From NCBI RefSeq assembly GCF_001632365.1, contig NW_024468522.1:125124-189123 (forward strand): a stretch of 64,000 nt of DNA. Direction: 5' to 3'. The position numbers were made by a program, and so were the translations under genes. This DNA comes from Laetiporus sulphureus 93-53. Its lineage: Eukaryota > Basidiomycota > Agaricomycetes > Polyporales > Laetiporaceae. The notes below the pieces were generated by a model that saw nothing but the letters and a program-made list of their open reading frames with translations, was not told the DNA's origin and did not search any database. The stretch's first letter is position 1, and each line of letters starts with the position of its first letter. Below are positions 47,130 to 57,047 of the stretch, piece after piece.

Positions 47130-48620
47130 GGATTGCACATGAACCACTCAGGTACGAAGCCGTAGCGACATCGCCGTTTGCATCCGTTAGCCTACCGGTG
47201 CTACCTTGAATAATTCAGCATACGAGAGAATGAGAGGTACCGTCATACCACTAGCTCATCACCTGTCCTGATATGGTAGGCGATGCCAGTGCTGTGCAAA
47301 CGCCACTTACCTGTACATCGCGCGAACGCTGCGGGATCATACACGAACCACTCAGGTACGATGTCATACCGATGTCGCCGTTTGCACTCGTTAGCCTACC
47401 GGTGCTATCTTGAATGATTCAGCATATGACAGAATGAGAGACATCGTCATACCTGGCTTGTCGCCTGTCCTCGAAGAACATCCAGATTGCAACTCTTGAA
47501 CAATAGATGATGCCAGCGCTGTGCGAACCCTACCTGCCTGTACATCACGTTCACGCTGCGGGATCGCACACAAATCATTCGGGTATGAAGCCATACCGAC
47601 CTCGCCGTTTGCATTCGTTAGCCTACTGGTGCTAACCTGAATGATTCAGCATATCATAGAACGAGAAGTATCTCATACCTGGCTTATTGCCCATCCTTGA
47701 AGACCATCAAGCTTGCAACCCTTGAACGACGGGGTGCCAGCACTGTGCAAACGCTACCTGCCTGTACATCATGTGAACACACTGCAGGATTGCACATGAA
47801 ACCACTCATGTACGAAGCCATACTGATGTCGCCGTTTGCACTGGTTGGCCTACAGGTGCCATCGTGAATGATCCCACATATGAGAGTGAAAGATGTCAAG
47901 ACGGTGTCCTGTCCTCGAAGGCATCCATAAGATAGTGATGCCAGTGCTGTGCGAATGCTACCCGCGTGTACATTGTTATCAAGATGATCACCTGCCTTAG
48001 AAAAGATAGCGATGCCAGCGCTGTGTGAACGCTACCCACTTGTACATCGTTATCAAGATGGTCATCTGCCTTAAAAAAGATAGCGATGCCAGCGCTGTGC
48101 GAACGATACCCGCTTTACACTATACGAACGCTGCAGGAATGCACACGAACCACTCATGTATGAAGCCATACTGACGTCACTGACATCGCCATTTGCACCC
48201 GTTAGCCTACGGATGCCATCGTGAATGATTCTGCCTATGACTGAGTGAAAGATGTCATCATTCCGCTTGATCCTCAAAGATTCATGACTCATGAGAAGGA
48301 CTCTGGCACTGTGTGAACAATAGCGGCTTGCACATGAATAAAAGGCATATCATCTGCCTATGGGGTGCTATCGTGAACGAATCAGCATTATGTATGAGAG
48401 AATGAAATGGCGTCGTACCTCTGATAATGATGTGAATGCTACCAGCTTGAACGCAAATCGTTCATGATTTGTACTGAACAGGGGTCATACCCACATGGCC
48501 ATCTGCGCACGTTAGCCTACGTCTGCTGTCATGAACGATTAAGCATCATGTATGAGAGAACAAGGAGTATTATCACTAGCTGGTCACCTGGTCCTCGAGT
48601 ACATCCAGCTGGCGGCTCTG
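47130..48620. repeat. Satellite-like tandem array in the element
   Basis: At least six diverged units, recognised by the core gccgtttgca..cgttagcc, start at 47173, 47376, 47604, 47831, 48188 and 48498, giving spacings of 203, 228, 227, 357 and 310 bp. Each unit also has 'cgctgcgggat', 'aaccactcaggtacgaagcc' and 'gatgccagcgctgtg' blocks. The long 357-bp interval contains extra copies of a shorter subunit of about 72 bp (gatgccagcgctgtgtgaac at about 47937, 48009, 48085). No coding frame spans the array. Confidence 0.85.
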
Positions 48621-49629
48621 GATGGATAGGTAGCCAGCATCGTGGCCGCTCAGTCATTGACGAGTGATCCCATGGACCTTTCTGTGTTGTCCGTGGCATC
48701 TGCATTTTGAGCTTTGCAAAATATGATCTTGACTTCTCATGGGGTGATGGCACCTTGCATGGTGGTGTCCTTGCTCAGCAATGGGCATGTCAATAAGGAC
48801 AAAGACCTTATGGTATTCTATTGCCATAGTTGTGATAATGTAGCTATGTAATAGTACACAATTTCAGTACTTCGTACCCGGCAGGCGGCGAGGTGTACTA
48901 GGGCTTGGCATGGTCATAACCGATGTAGAAGGTGTTCCAGTGGGTCATAGCGATGTCGTGGATTTGGTGTAGGCTGTCCCCATGAAACAGTGGCTGCGCA
49001 TGGTCTGGTTGGTTTGGGTCCACTGTGGCGGCGGTGCGGTGCAACAGGGTTGTCGGCATACGGATCATTGGAGATGCTGTGCTGGGACATGTCCTAGTCA
49101 TATGGCTCATCAAGAATAGAGCCACGGGATCTGGGCGGGTAGGACGCGAGTAAGGTGCGAATGAGATGTGTGCGGCATTGAGGGTATACATGCACCCAGT
49201 GAATCATAGGCAATTAGTAATGAAAGATGTATGAAGAATAATCAACACTGGTTCAAGCATGATCGAGAGCATTATAACTCACCATGAATGCTGGCCTACT
49301 TGCTCGCCTTCCTACAAACACCGTTGGCCCATCCTGCACGAAAAGGCAGCCAACCACCATGAGTCGTCACTGGGCGAGGTGAGGCCAGGTCCGTTGGGTG
49401 TATCGAACTGCCGATTAGCACGACGGTGTAGCAATGCGCTCAGATGGGCTCTACGTAGTATCATGCTGCCTGCAGCGACGTGCTGGCGACGTGCGGACTC
49501 TGGTCAAAGTAATCACGTGTGCGCGTCTAGCTGACTTACACCATCTCGGTGATTGGTCAGAACTCCTGTATGTGCGCGCATGTGAAAATAACGCATGCAG
49601 CGATTCTGGGACTCTGCGTTGCACTGCGG

Positions 49630-49830
49630 CTTGCACGCGAATCATTCACGAGCAGTGCTGCAAACTGCGGCTTGTATGTGAACCATTCACGAGAAGTGCT
49701 GCACAATGTGTGCTTGCACGGAATCATTCACGAGAAGTGATATACAATGTGTGCTTGCACGGAATCATTCACGAGAAGTGATATACAGTGTGGGCTTGCA
49801 CGCAACAATTCACAAGAAGCACTGCAGACA
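49630..49830. repeat. Five 41-bp subterminal repeats
   Basis: The word attcac recurs at 49644, 49685, 49726, 49767 and 49808, an exact 41-bp period. The consensus is around 'cttgcacggaatcattcacg' followed by 'agaagtgatatacaatgtgtg'. The array lies about 95 bp inside the right inverted repeat, the usual place for transposase-binding subterminal repeats. Confidence 0.85.
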
Positions 49831-49923
49831 CTGCAGACACTGCAGGCCACCGGGTCTCTGGACAATTCACGAACATCCGTGTACCATACCTGATCGTACA
49901 TGGGCACCTAAGGATCCGGCATC

Positions 49924-49957
49924 ATCCGCCGGATCCGGCGGATGGTTCCCCATAGGT
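49924..49957 (-). repeat. Right terminal inverted repeat
   Basis: Its reverse complement starts acctatggggaaccatccg and matches the left end with one mismatch over 34 bp. Confidence 0.8.
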
Positions 49958-50107
49958 CCGACCTTCATAAGGGAACTAAAGGTTCAAGTCCTCGATTCAA
50001 GTCTCAAAGCCTCAGGGACTCAGGCCTCAATCATTTCAATCAAACTCAAGGTTCAAATGTTCAACGTTCAAGCATCAAGCTCACCTGAGGCAATGCACAG
50101 TCTCCGG

Positions 50108-50325
50108 CATGAGTCACAATGATTGAGTCACGGTCACGATTCTATGACTGGAGGCCTTCGGAGAACTTGATCAACACGTCCTTAAGCGCTTAAAATCTTG
50201 AACGGTGACTAGTTACTCCAGCAGCCTGAGTCACAATTATTGAGTTACGGTCAACTTGATCAACACGTCCTCAAGCGCCTAAAATCTTGTAGGTCTTGAA
50301 CATTTGAACGGTGACTAGTTACTGC
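50108..50325. repeat. Direct duplication, offset about 120 bp
   Basis: Two copies of a segment beginning gagtcacaat.attgagt and containing cttgatcaacacgtcc, aaaatcttg and gaacggtgactagttactc. The first copy has an extra insert of about 30 bp. The adjacent stretch 49970-50090 is rich in gttcaa/attcaa words. No coding function seen. Confidence 0.7.
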
Positions 50326-52023
50326 TTGACTGTTATCTTAAGCCTTCGATTCTACAATACTAGCCCTCCGTGGGCCATGGACATAGAATGCGTTGGGTTG
50401 TATACCACGCCTGTCAGGTGACAGATGCGACTCAACGTGTTTTCGCAAAACGTGATCATGTGCCCAAAAGGTGCGGAACCCTGCCGTTGCTATTGATATG
50501 TTCCTGTCTCCACGCACATCGTGCTCAGTTCCCCCCTCGTCGCACCGATTGTCTTTCGCTCAACTTGACTTTTTTTTCAAGACTTCAACCATCAACCTTC
50601 AACCTTCAGAGTCCTCTGCCTTCACCTTTTTCAATCTCTTCAAACGCTGCTGTCAGATCGCCAACTGGAGGTGCATCTCAGTCGATGCATCTCTGCGGGA
50701 TCCTACAGCTCAGCCATGGCACGGTCCTCCATTCCAAGTATGCGGGGAGGCAGCTGGCGGGTGTCCAGGCTGCTGGACTACTCGCACTTGTGACCATCTA
50801 TCCGGGTGAACATCGCACAGAACTCTCGCAAGGTATGTAATTAGGCAAGCTCACAGAGTGACGCGATGGACCTGCTAATTGCCATGTCTCAGACATACCC
50901 TACAGCCAACTGCGGGCAGGAATGAGATAGAAGTGTCATCGTAACAGGTCAGTGTCAATTTATCAAAGAAATGTTAGATGTTAATTGACTTCACAGTTTC
51001 GCTCTGTTGCTCACCCGGGCTCATACTGCTGCTGCCTGACGAGAACGAACCCGTGATGAGCCCATGCTGTTCTCTTCTTTTTGCAGCTGTATTCGTACTT
51101 GTATCACCATCTGCCATCACAGCTTCAGCTGGGAGAATTACCGGATCAATTAGAAAAGACAGGAACCCAAAGCCCTGTAGCTGCTGCGTCGCGTAGGCTT
51201 CGATTCACACTCAAAATGTCGGTATATCCTGCTCATACTGTCCTTTATCCCAGAGGCGATCAGGACTGAAAAATGGAGCATGGTAACATCCACAATATCG
51301 CTCAGGCTTGCTCCCGAGTGTAGAGCAGAGTTGCGTGCTGAGGCATGCTTTCCCGGCCGTCAAACACATCGATATCTGGCGACCCCGAGGATAAGATGAT
51401 AATATTATCTGTTGGCAGTCTGTCGACAGTGGCACAGCATGGAGTCAATAATACATCCCAGGGGCTATGTACTACGTCACGGTTCATCCCATGTCGCATG
51501 TATTTACCATGGTATCTTCACGACAGAATCCCTTCAGAACGGTCATCTGAGCCGGGTTTCTAATAATGACCTGAAGAGCGCCCTCATGTCACAATATGCA
51601 TTCATTCATGAGAGCGGTCTGTCAAGCTGGGCGAAGTCAGTTACGTGATGCACGTTGGCCCTTATCTGCACAAGATGGGCGGACATTCTTTTACTTGTCT
51701 CCGAGGATACTCAAAGGTGCTTCTTGGCCCCTGAACCATCCCAGAGAGCGTCAATAAATGACGCGCAGGAAATATCGCATAGCCGCTGTAGCGTTCGCCA
51801 GAATCCGGGAGGATGAGCGAGCGGATGATGGTGTGGGGCAAGGAGAGCTCGGGCTTATATGCTGAGCTCCCTAATTAGGATTACTTTATATATAAGTACA
51901 TATTTGGAATATTACATAATGTGGCACCAGCCACAACGACTTCACTGGGTGCTCTCGGATTGCTCCCTCCGAGCATTCCCAACAGCCGCCAATGCCCTCT
52001 GGGTTTCCCATCTTGCTGCATAG
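50326..52023. other. Non-coding or decayed stretch
   Basis: No supportable gene. A short hydrophobic frame at 51055-51150 (MSPCCSLLFAAVFVLVSPSA) looks like a signal peptide but leads nowhere in frame. Confidence 0.35.
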
Positions 52024-52456
52024 GGCAACCTGTTGGGTCCGGTCACGTACACTGTACCTGGGCCATTTTCGACATCCGTGCACCAGTTGTACTACAACGA
52101 CCCCACCGCGACGTCCGCAGAACGCAACCCGTCATATATGACGGCAAGTCAGTTATATGCGCATAGTAACAGCTCTAATCAGTGCATATATGTAGCATAA
52201 GGCTTATCCCTACTGGTCAACGAATGCGGAGACGATCCCCCAGGTAGTGTTCGTCGATCCCTCTCATGCCCAGCTCCACTTAACTCAGATCACAGCTAGA
52301 CCCCTGGAAAATGCATCCTATTTCACCAGCAGCATCCTCTTCGCAGCTGCTCATCTCTCCGTCCAGCAGATCGTCTCCATCGCAAACAACCCTGCTTTGA
52401 CAACGACACATGCTCACAGTGCCAAGCTTCTGTCAGAAAAATCCTTATCTGATTAG
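52024..52456 (+). pseudogene. Fragment of an unrecognised secreted-type protein
   Basis: Two coding-like pieces in different frames on the plus strand. The first contains LGPVTYTVPGPFSTSVHQLY and YNDPTATSAERNPSYMTAS, ending near 52145-52200. The second, from about 52202, contains AYPYWSTNAETIPQVVFVDP and ILFAAAHLSVQQIVSIANNP, ending with a TAG at 52456. They may be two exons of one gene, but no border joins them cleanly and I see no start. I do not recognise the family with certainty. Confidence 0.3.
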
Positions 52457-52459
52457 AAT

Positions 52460-52810
52460 GCGTTACAATGCATTGTAACGCCACAATAGATTTCCACCGT
52501 TGTGATTCATTGCGATAAAGTACAAATAATTGCAATTTCATTGTTATCTAAGCGCCTATCATTGCAATGTCATTGCAAGAGTCGAGGTGCGGCTGAGCCA
52601 GCCAAGCCAATGCAATGTGTTTCAATCATATACCTGCGATTGCAATGCATCACAATTCCAAGTGCTGACTGGACGGGCCAACAAAAGTGTTTCGACCAGA
52701 GACACGAAAGTTTTTTTTTGATCTCAAACAATCTCACTGCATAGGAATCGAACTCTGTCTTATCAAACTTGAGACAAATTAAGTATACCTTACCATTTGA
52801 CTATGGAGCC
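52460..52810 (-). mobile_element. tRNA-derived SINE-like repeat
   Basis: Read on the minus strand, the segment begins ggctccatagtcaaatggta, containing an RNA polymerase III A box (TAGTCAAATGG fits TRGYNNARNNG). About 45 bp on comes a B box (gttcgattc fits GWTCRANNC). A tRNA cloverleaf cannot be completed: there is no 3' acceptor complement and the T stem is poor, so it is not a working tRNA gene. Downstream is an A-run (gatcaaaaaaaaac), then a body that becomes increasingly rich in ttgcaatg/cattgcaa words. It ends at a perfect 22-bp palindrome (52460-52481, centre aatgcatt). Confidence 0.5.
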
Positions 52811-53186
52811 ATTATTGTACATGCTTAATGAATTCCAATAACACGCTTTCAAAGCTGCGGCTGATTCACGAGGTATTCGCTCGATGTGATAGTTCTAACA
52901 TGACTATCCGACTATCGCGCTTGCGTGCGAGAATGCCGTGTATGCACATTAACAGCTGGCTGCTCCTCGGGTAACATTACTCTCGCAACAGCCTTGCCCT
53001 TGCCTACACCCCCCTTGCGTTCACCTGCTCTTCACTTCGGCAGGTTCATTTTGACTTCAGCCCCAGCCCTAGGCATCTGCACAATGGAATCCTGCACATT
53101 CAACTTCTGGAATGCCGTCGGCAGCTGCTGTTCAACTGTAGATTCGGTGCCTGGATAGTTCACATGGGAGCTCGAGCCTGCAATAT
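52811..53186. other. Short unassigned stretch
   Basis: No gene seen. A GC-richer run around 52930-53160 gives only short frames. Confidence 0.35.
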
Positions 53187-55054
53187 TCAGACGATACTTA
53201 AGTAAGGTGCACAGGGATGATGAATATTAGTGTCAGCCTCACCTGGAGCCAACGACAGAGTCTGCACCACAGTAAGAGGGGTTTCCATTTGAGGATGGCT
53301 GAGGTGGGGTCGCATCGCCGAAGTGAAGGGAGTATGAGCAGCGGGATCAGCTTCAACAGCGGTGGCATGATGGTCAGGGACAGAGCGTGCTCGGGGAATT
53401 GCAGCCACATAATTTATAGCAGCATGCGGGGAAACCGTGTGGGCGAGAGCCATAGTTCGAGTGATTGTATTAGTGAAAAATGAGCCATGTTCATCAGTCA
53501 CAGTGGTGTGAGTGAGTGGAGCGACAGGAACAGGATTACGTGTCATGGTGATGGCACACTGAAGAGGAGGATTGATTGGAATGTATTCTGACTCTAGCTC
53601 GTTGGATTCATCATCACTCACGGCATTCATCTCTTGTGCTATTACGTCTAAATCTGTGTCATCTTCAGTTTCATTGTGCACTACCGAGGCCTTGTCACTG
53701 AAGATAAGCACATTTAGAAATGCAAGTAGGCTCTTTAGTCTGGCCAGATCCAAAGATAGCAACAGTTGAAGATAGCGGTCAAAGTTACCCAGATAATCAA
53801 TTCCGCTTCTTGCCCCTTTCGGGTTGTATTGTGTATCTGGTGAACAGAAGAAACAAGCCTCAATGACATGTTTTGTGAATATTAGAACGTCAAGCAGACA
53901 AATATGGTACCTACCAGATTGGCTGCCCAAGCGACCATGTGGGGTGTGGTACTAGTAATCTGCCAATTTTCTCCAGATGTCTTTGGCCCTGAGCGTCTGC
54001 CAGAATGCAAGGCATTTCTGCCAAATAGCGCAATTTTGATAATCTGGGATCTAAATTATTGGAGCACAACCATGAAGAAGAAAGACATTACTCGCCTTCG
54101 CAATGACTTTAGTACGAAATGTAAGACACTTTGGGCACCGCTCTCACACTTCAGCAGGGAACAGTACTGGTGTGAGAAGAAGGTATTTGTCACCGTTTCC
54201 TTTCAGAAGCCGCTGTAGGTCCAGGTTTGAAGCACGATCATATGTAGAGCTGAACCATTCCTGTGGCAACCCAAAGATCTCTCCTGCTGACAATCGTACA
54301 TTGCCAATTGTGGTTGCCTTGCCTTGTCCCACACCAAAATTGAACTAAAAATAGAAGCACCAGGAGTTCCAAATGAGTGCCATCGCAACCAGTATTCACA
54401 GTTTTCAACAAACGTACGGCTGCTTGAAAATCACTAAGGTGCATCAATTTATGCAGATGCACTGACAGAAAGTCGAACATTTCTGCAGATAGTGCCATCA
54501 CCCTTGTTGTCTGATTGGTGAACTGGTCAGCATCTCCAGGATCAATGGCTGGATGTTCTGTGTAGCTCCAGGCTGCAGGAGGAACCCAGGACCACACGGT
54601 CACACCAAAACATCTTCCTAGAGCACGTATATTGGTGTCATACTTCACTACCACTTTCGACTGTGTATCACGGTTTGCGTGAGCACCGCGTTTTGAACAC
54701 TTTATCTTCAATTGAGTGTTATGTGCTTTGAGCTTTTGCATCTGCTGTTGTAGCGAAACGTAGCGCAGCTGCAAGTCACGTAGAGCCTGTCCGAAAACAT
54801 TAGTCTATGAAGAATGTGTGGTGGGAAAAATGGTAAACACAGACAGCTCGAAAGTCTTCAATCGTTGCATTGTCTTCAGGCATAATGAGAGGATCTTGAT
54901 GTTCTTGCCTACCGTCAGGTTCGTTGTCAGCACTTCGATATTCTTCATCAAAGAATGAGGATTCGATATCGGAGCCTTCATCTTCATCGAGCTGTTGAAA
55001 TGGCATCTCATGATGACAGCAAGAAATGAGCATGGCGAAAACGAAGGCAAGCAA
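53187..55054 (-). CDS. Transposon-type protein, DUF6698-like
   Basis: Minus-strand gene of a type commonly carried by Agaricomycete transposons. Ordered pieces: an acidic N-terminal exon (QQLDEDEGSDIESSFFDEEY); a coiled coil (LQLRYVSLQQQMQKLKAHNT); YDTNIRALGRCFGVTVWSWV; MFDFLSVHLHKLMHLSDFQA; LLKTVNTGCDGTHLELL; GQGKATTIGNVRLSAGEIFG then LPQEWFSSTYDRASN; and finally a separate exon with GIDYLGNFDRYLQLLLSLDL followed by a Ser/Thr/Pro-rich tail. The arrangement (coiled coil, ring of helices, final FDRYLQLL block) resembles DUF6698 proteins as I remember them. Several borders are unclear and I cannot tell whether the gene is intact. Whether it belongs to the same element as the Plavaka-like pseudogene to the right is unknown. 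Confidence 0.45.
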
Positions 55055-55370
55055 AATGAGTCACAATCATCACGCCCGATCATTGATCGAGAAATTCAAT
55101 ATCCGCAAACCCATACCAATGATGTCTTGAGACAGGACAGCGATGTGCGGTCGGCGGTGATGATGCTGTTGATGAGACCCATGACATTGCCGACTGCCTG
55201 CATCGCATCCTTGAAAACATTCTGGTACATGAGTGTGAGCCTGAACTGGCCATGGTAGGAGCAGATAAAATGCCTGTGGGCACGCACGTAAGCACACTCC
55301 TGTACAATCTTGAACACGAGGTGAATAACAACTGCATCACTAACATCTCTGTCAACAGTGTTTCTCTGCT

Positions 55371-56720
55371 GCGGCGATTGCGTAGCCGTAGCGCGTCTGA
55401 CTTCCCACTCCTCATGCACCGCGTCTTCTCTGAGTTCTCCTCGCCACCAGCCGCCTTCTCATGAGTGAGTTCATGCACATGCATCCTGCGGCGATTGTGT
55501 AGCCATAGCGCATCTGACTTTCTGCTCCTCATGCGCCACGTCTTCCCTGAGTTCTCCTCATCGCCGGTTGCCTTCTCGAGCAAGTTCGTGTGCATGCACC
55601 CTGTGGCGATTGCATAGCCATAGCATGTCTGACTTTCCACTCCCCATGCGCTGCATCTTCTCTGAGTTCTCCTCGTCACCGGTCCCCTTCTCGAGTGAGT
55701 TTGTGCGCATGCACCCTGCGGCGAGTGCATAGCCACAGTGTGTCTGACTTGCCCCTCCCCATGTGCCGCATCTTCTTCAAGTTCTCCTCGTANNNNNNNN
55801 NNNNNNNNNNNNNNNNNNNNNNNNNNNNNNNNNNNNNNNNNNNNNNNNNNNNNNNNNNNNNNNNNNNNNNNNNNNNNNNNNNNNNNNNNNNNNNNNNNNN
55901 NNNNNNNNNNNNNNNNNNNNNNNNNNNNNNNNNNNNNNNNNNNNNNNNNNNNNNNNNNNNNNNNNNNNNNNNNNNNNNNNNNNNNNNNNNNNNNNNNNNN
56001 NNNNNNNNNNNNNNNNNNNNNNNNNNNNNNNNNNNNNNNNNNNNNNNNNNNNNNNNNNNNNNNNNNNNNNNNNNNNNNNNNNNNNNNNNNNNNNNNNNNN
56101 NNNNNNNNNNNNNNNNNNNNNNNNNNNNNNNNNNNNNNNNNNNNNNNNNNNNNNNNNNNNNNNNNNNNNNNNNNNNNNNNNNNNNNNNNNNNNNNNNNNN
56201 NNNNNNNNNNNNNNNNNNNNNNNNNNNNNNNNNNNNNNNNNNNNNNNNNNNNNNNNNNNNNNNNNNNNNNNNNNNNNNNNNNNNNNNNNNNNNNNNNNNN
56301 NNNNNNNNNNNNNNNNNNNNNNNNNNNNNNNNNNNNNNNNNNNNNNNNNNNNNNNNNNNNNNNNNNNNNNNNNNNNNNNNNNNNNNNNNNNNNNNNNNNN
56401 NNNNNNNCTTGCCCCTCCCCATGTGCCGCATCTTCTTCAAGTTCTCCTCGTATCTGGTCTCCTTCTCGAGTGAGTTCGTGCACATGCATCCTGCAGCGAT
56501 TGCATAGCCATAGCGTGTCTGACTTCCCACTCCCCATGCACCGCGTCTTCTCTGAGTTCTCCTTGCCACCGACCGCCTTCTCGCGAGCAAGTTCATGCAC
56601 ATGCATCCTGTGGCGATTGCGTAGCCATAGCGCATCCGACTTTCTGCTCCTCATGCACTGCGTCTTCTCCGAGTTCTCCTCGTCGCCGGTCGCATTCTTG
56701 AGCAAGTTTGTGAGCATGCA
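55371..56720. repeat. 115-117-bp tandem array
   Basis: Units start at g(c/t)ggcgattg: 55371, 55488, 55603, 55718 on the left of the N run, and three more at its right. Each unit contains catagc, tctgactt, ccgc.tcttctctgagttctcctcg, a ccttctcgag-like box, and tgcatgcaccct. The period is not a constant multiple of three, so the long apparent frames through it are not real proteins. Confidence 0.85.
55793..56407. other. Assembly gap (615 N)
   Basis: The run of N sits inside the tandem array. The about 45 bp before it (ending ttcaagttctcctcgta) are repeated exactly after it, so the true number of units is unresolved. Confidence 0.95.
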
Positions 56721-57047
56721 CCCTTCAATGACAGGCATCACTGTGGTGGAGGCAGGATTGAAGCGTTCGGGCATTGAGGAGAGTATACTAGGATATGAAG
56801 AGGGGGGCACATGTCAGTGAAGCGGTCATGTGGATGTCTGCATCTGCATTTGTGACAGTGCTGGTGGATTGGGTGAATCATTTGCGAGTACTCCTGGTGG
56901 CATGTTATGCATCAATATTCATTCCGCATTTGAAAAGTGTTATTGGACCTGACGACTGCTGCATTGTCATGTTGAATAGATCACGCTGATGTTATAGAGC
57001 GAATAGCGAGGAGAACGCACATGTATGCCAATTGGGAACTGTTTGTA
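56721..57047. other. Spacer between the array and the Plavaka-like pseudogene
   Basis: No gene seen. Some plus-strand frames are open but without family resemblance. Confidence 0.4.

Larger units (their letters stand above)
39798..49957. mobile_element. 10.16-kb DNA transposon with inverted ends and three genes
   Basis: The first 34 bp and the reverse complement of the last 34 bp agree at 33 positions, beginning acctatggggaaccatccg and running on into cggatccggcggat. Inside are two plus-strand genes (a zinc-finger-like protein and an acidic protein) and one minus-strand gene of the CxC5/CxC6 type that Iyer and colleagues associated with KDZ transposons. Both subterminal zones are non-coding (about 0.8 kb left, about 3 kb right), and the right one is repeat-rich. 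I cannot find a clear target-site duplication next to the ends, so the exact boundary or an old age remains possible. No other terminal repeat pair competes with this one in the window. Confidence 0.75.

Noticed and set aside
39798..49957. Target-site duplication flanking the inverted repeats
   Set aside because: Bases next to the two ends (acaacga and ccgacct) do not match at any reasonable length, so none is claimed.
52743..52810. A tRNA gene on the minus strand
   Set aside because: A and B boxes are present but the acceptor and T stems do not pair and the 3' acceptor complement is missing; a SINE-like origin is more likely.
55080..56820. Very long open frames (320-576 codons) on both strands across 55.1-56.8 kb
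   Set aside because: They run through 615 N and a 115-117-bp tandem repeat whose unit is not a fixed multiple of three; only the repeat, not a protein, explains them.
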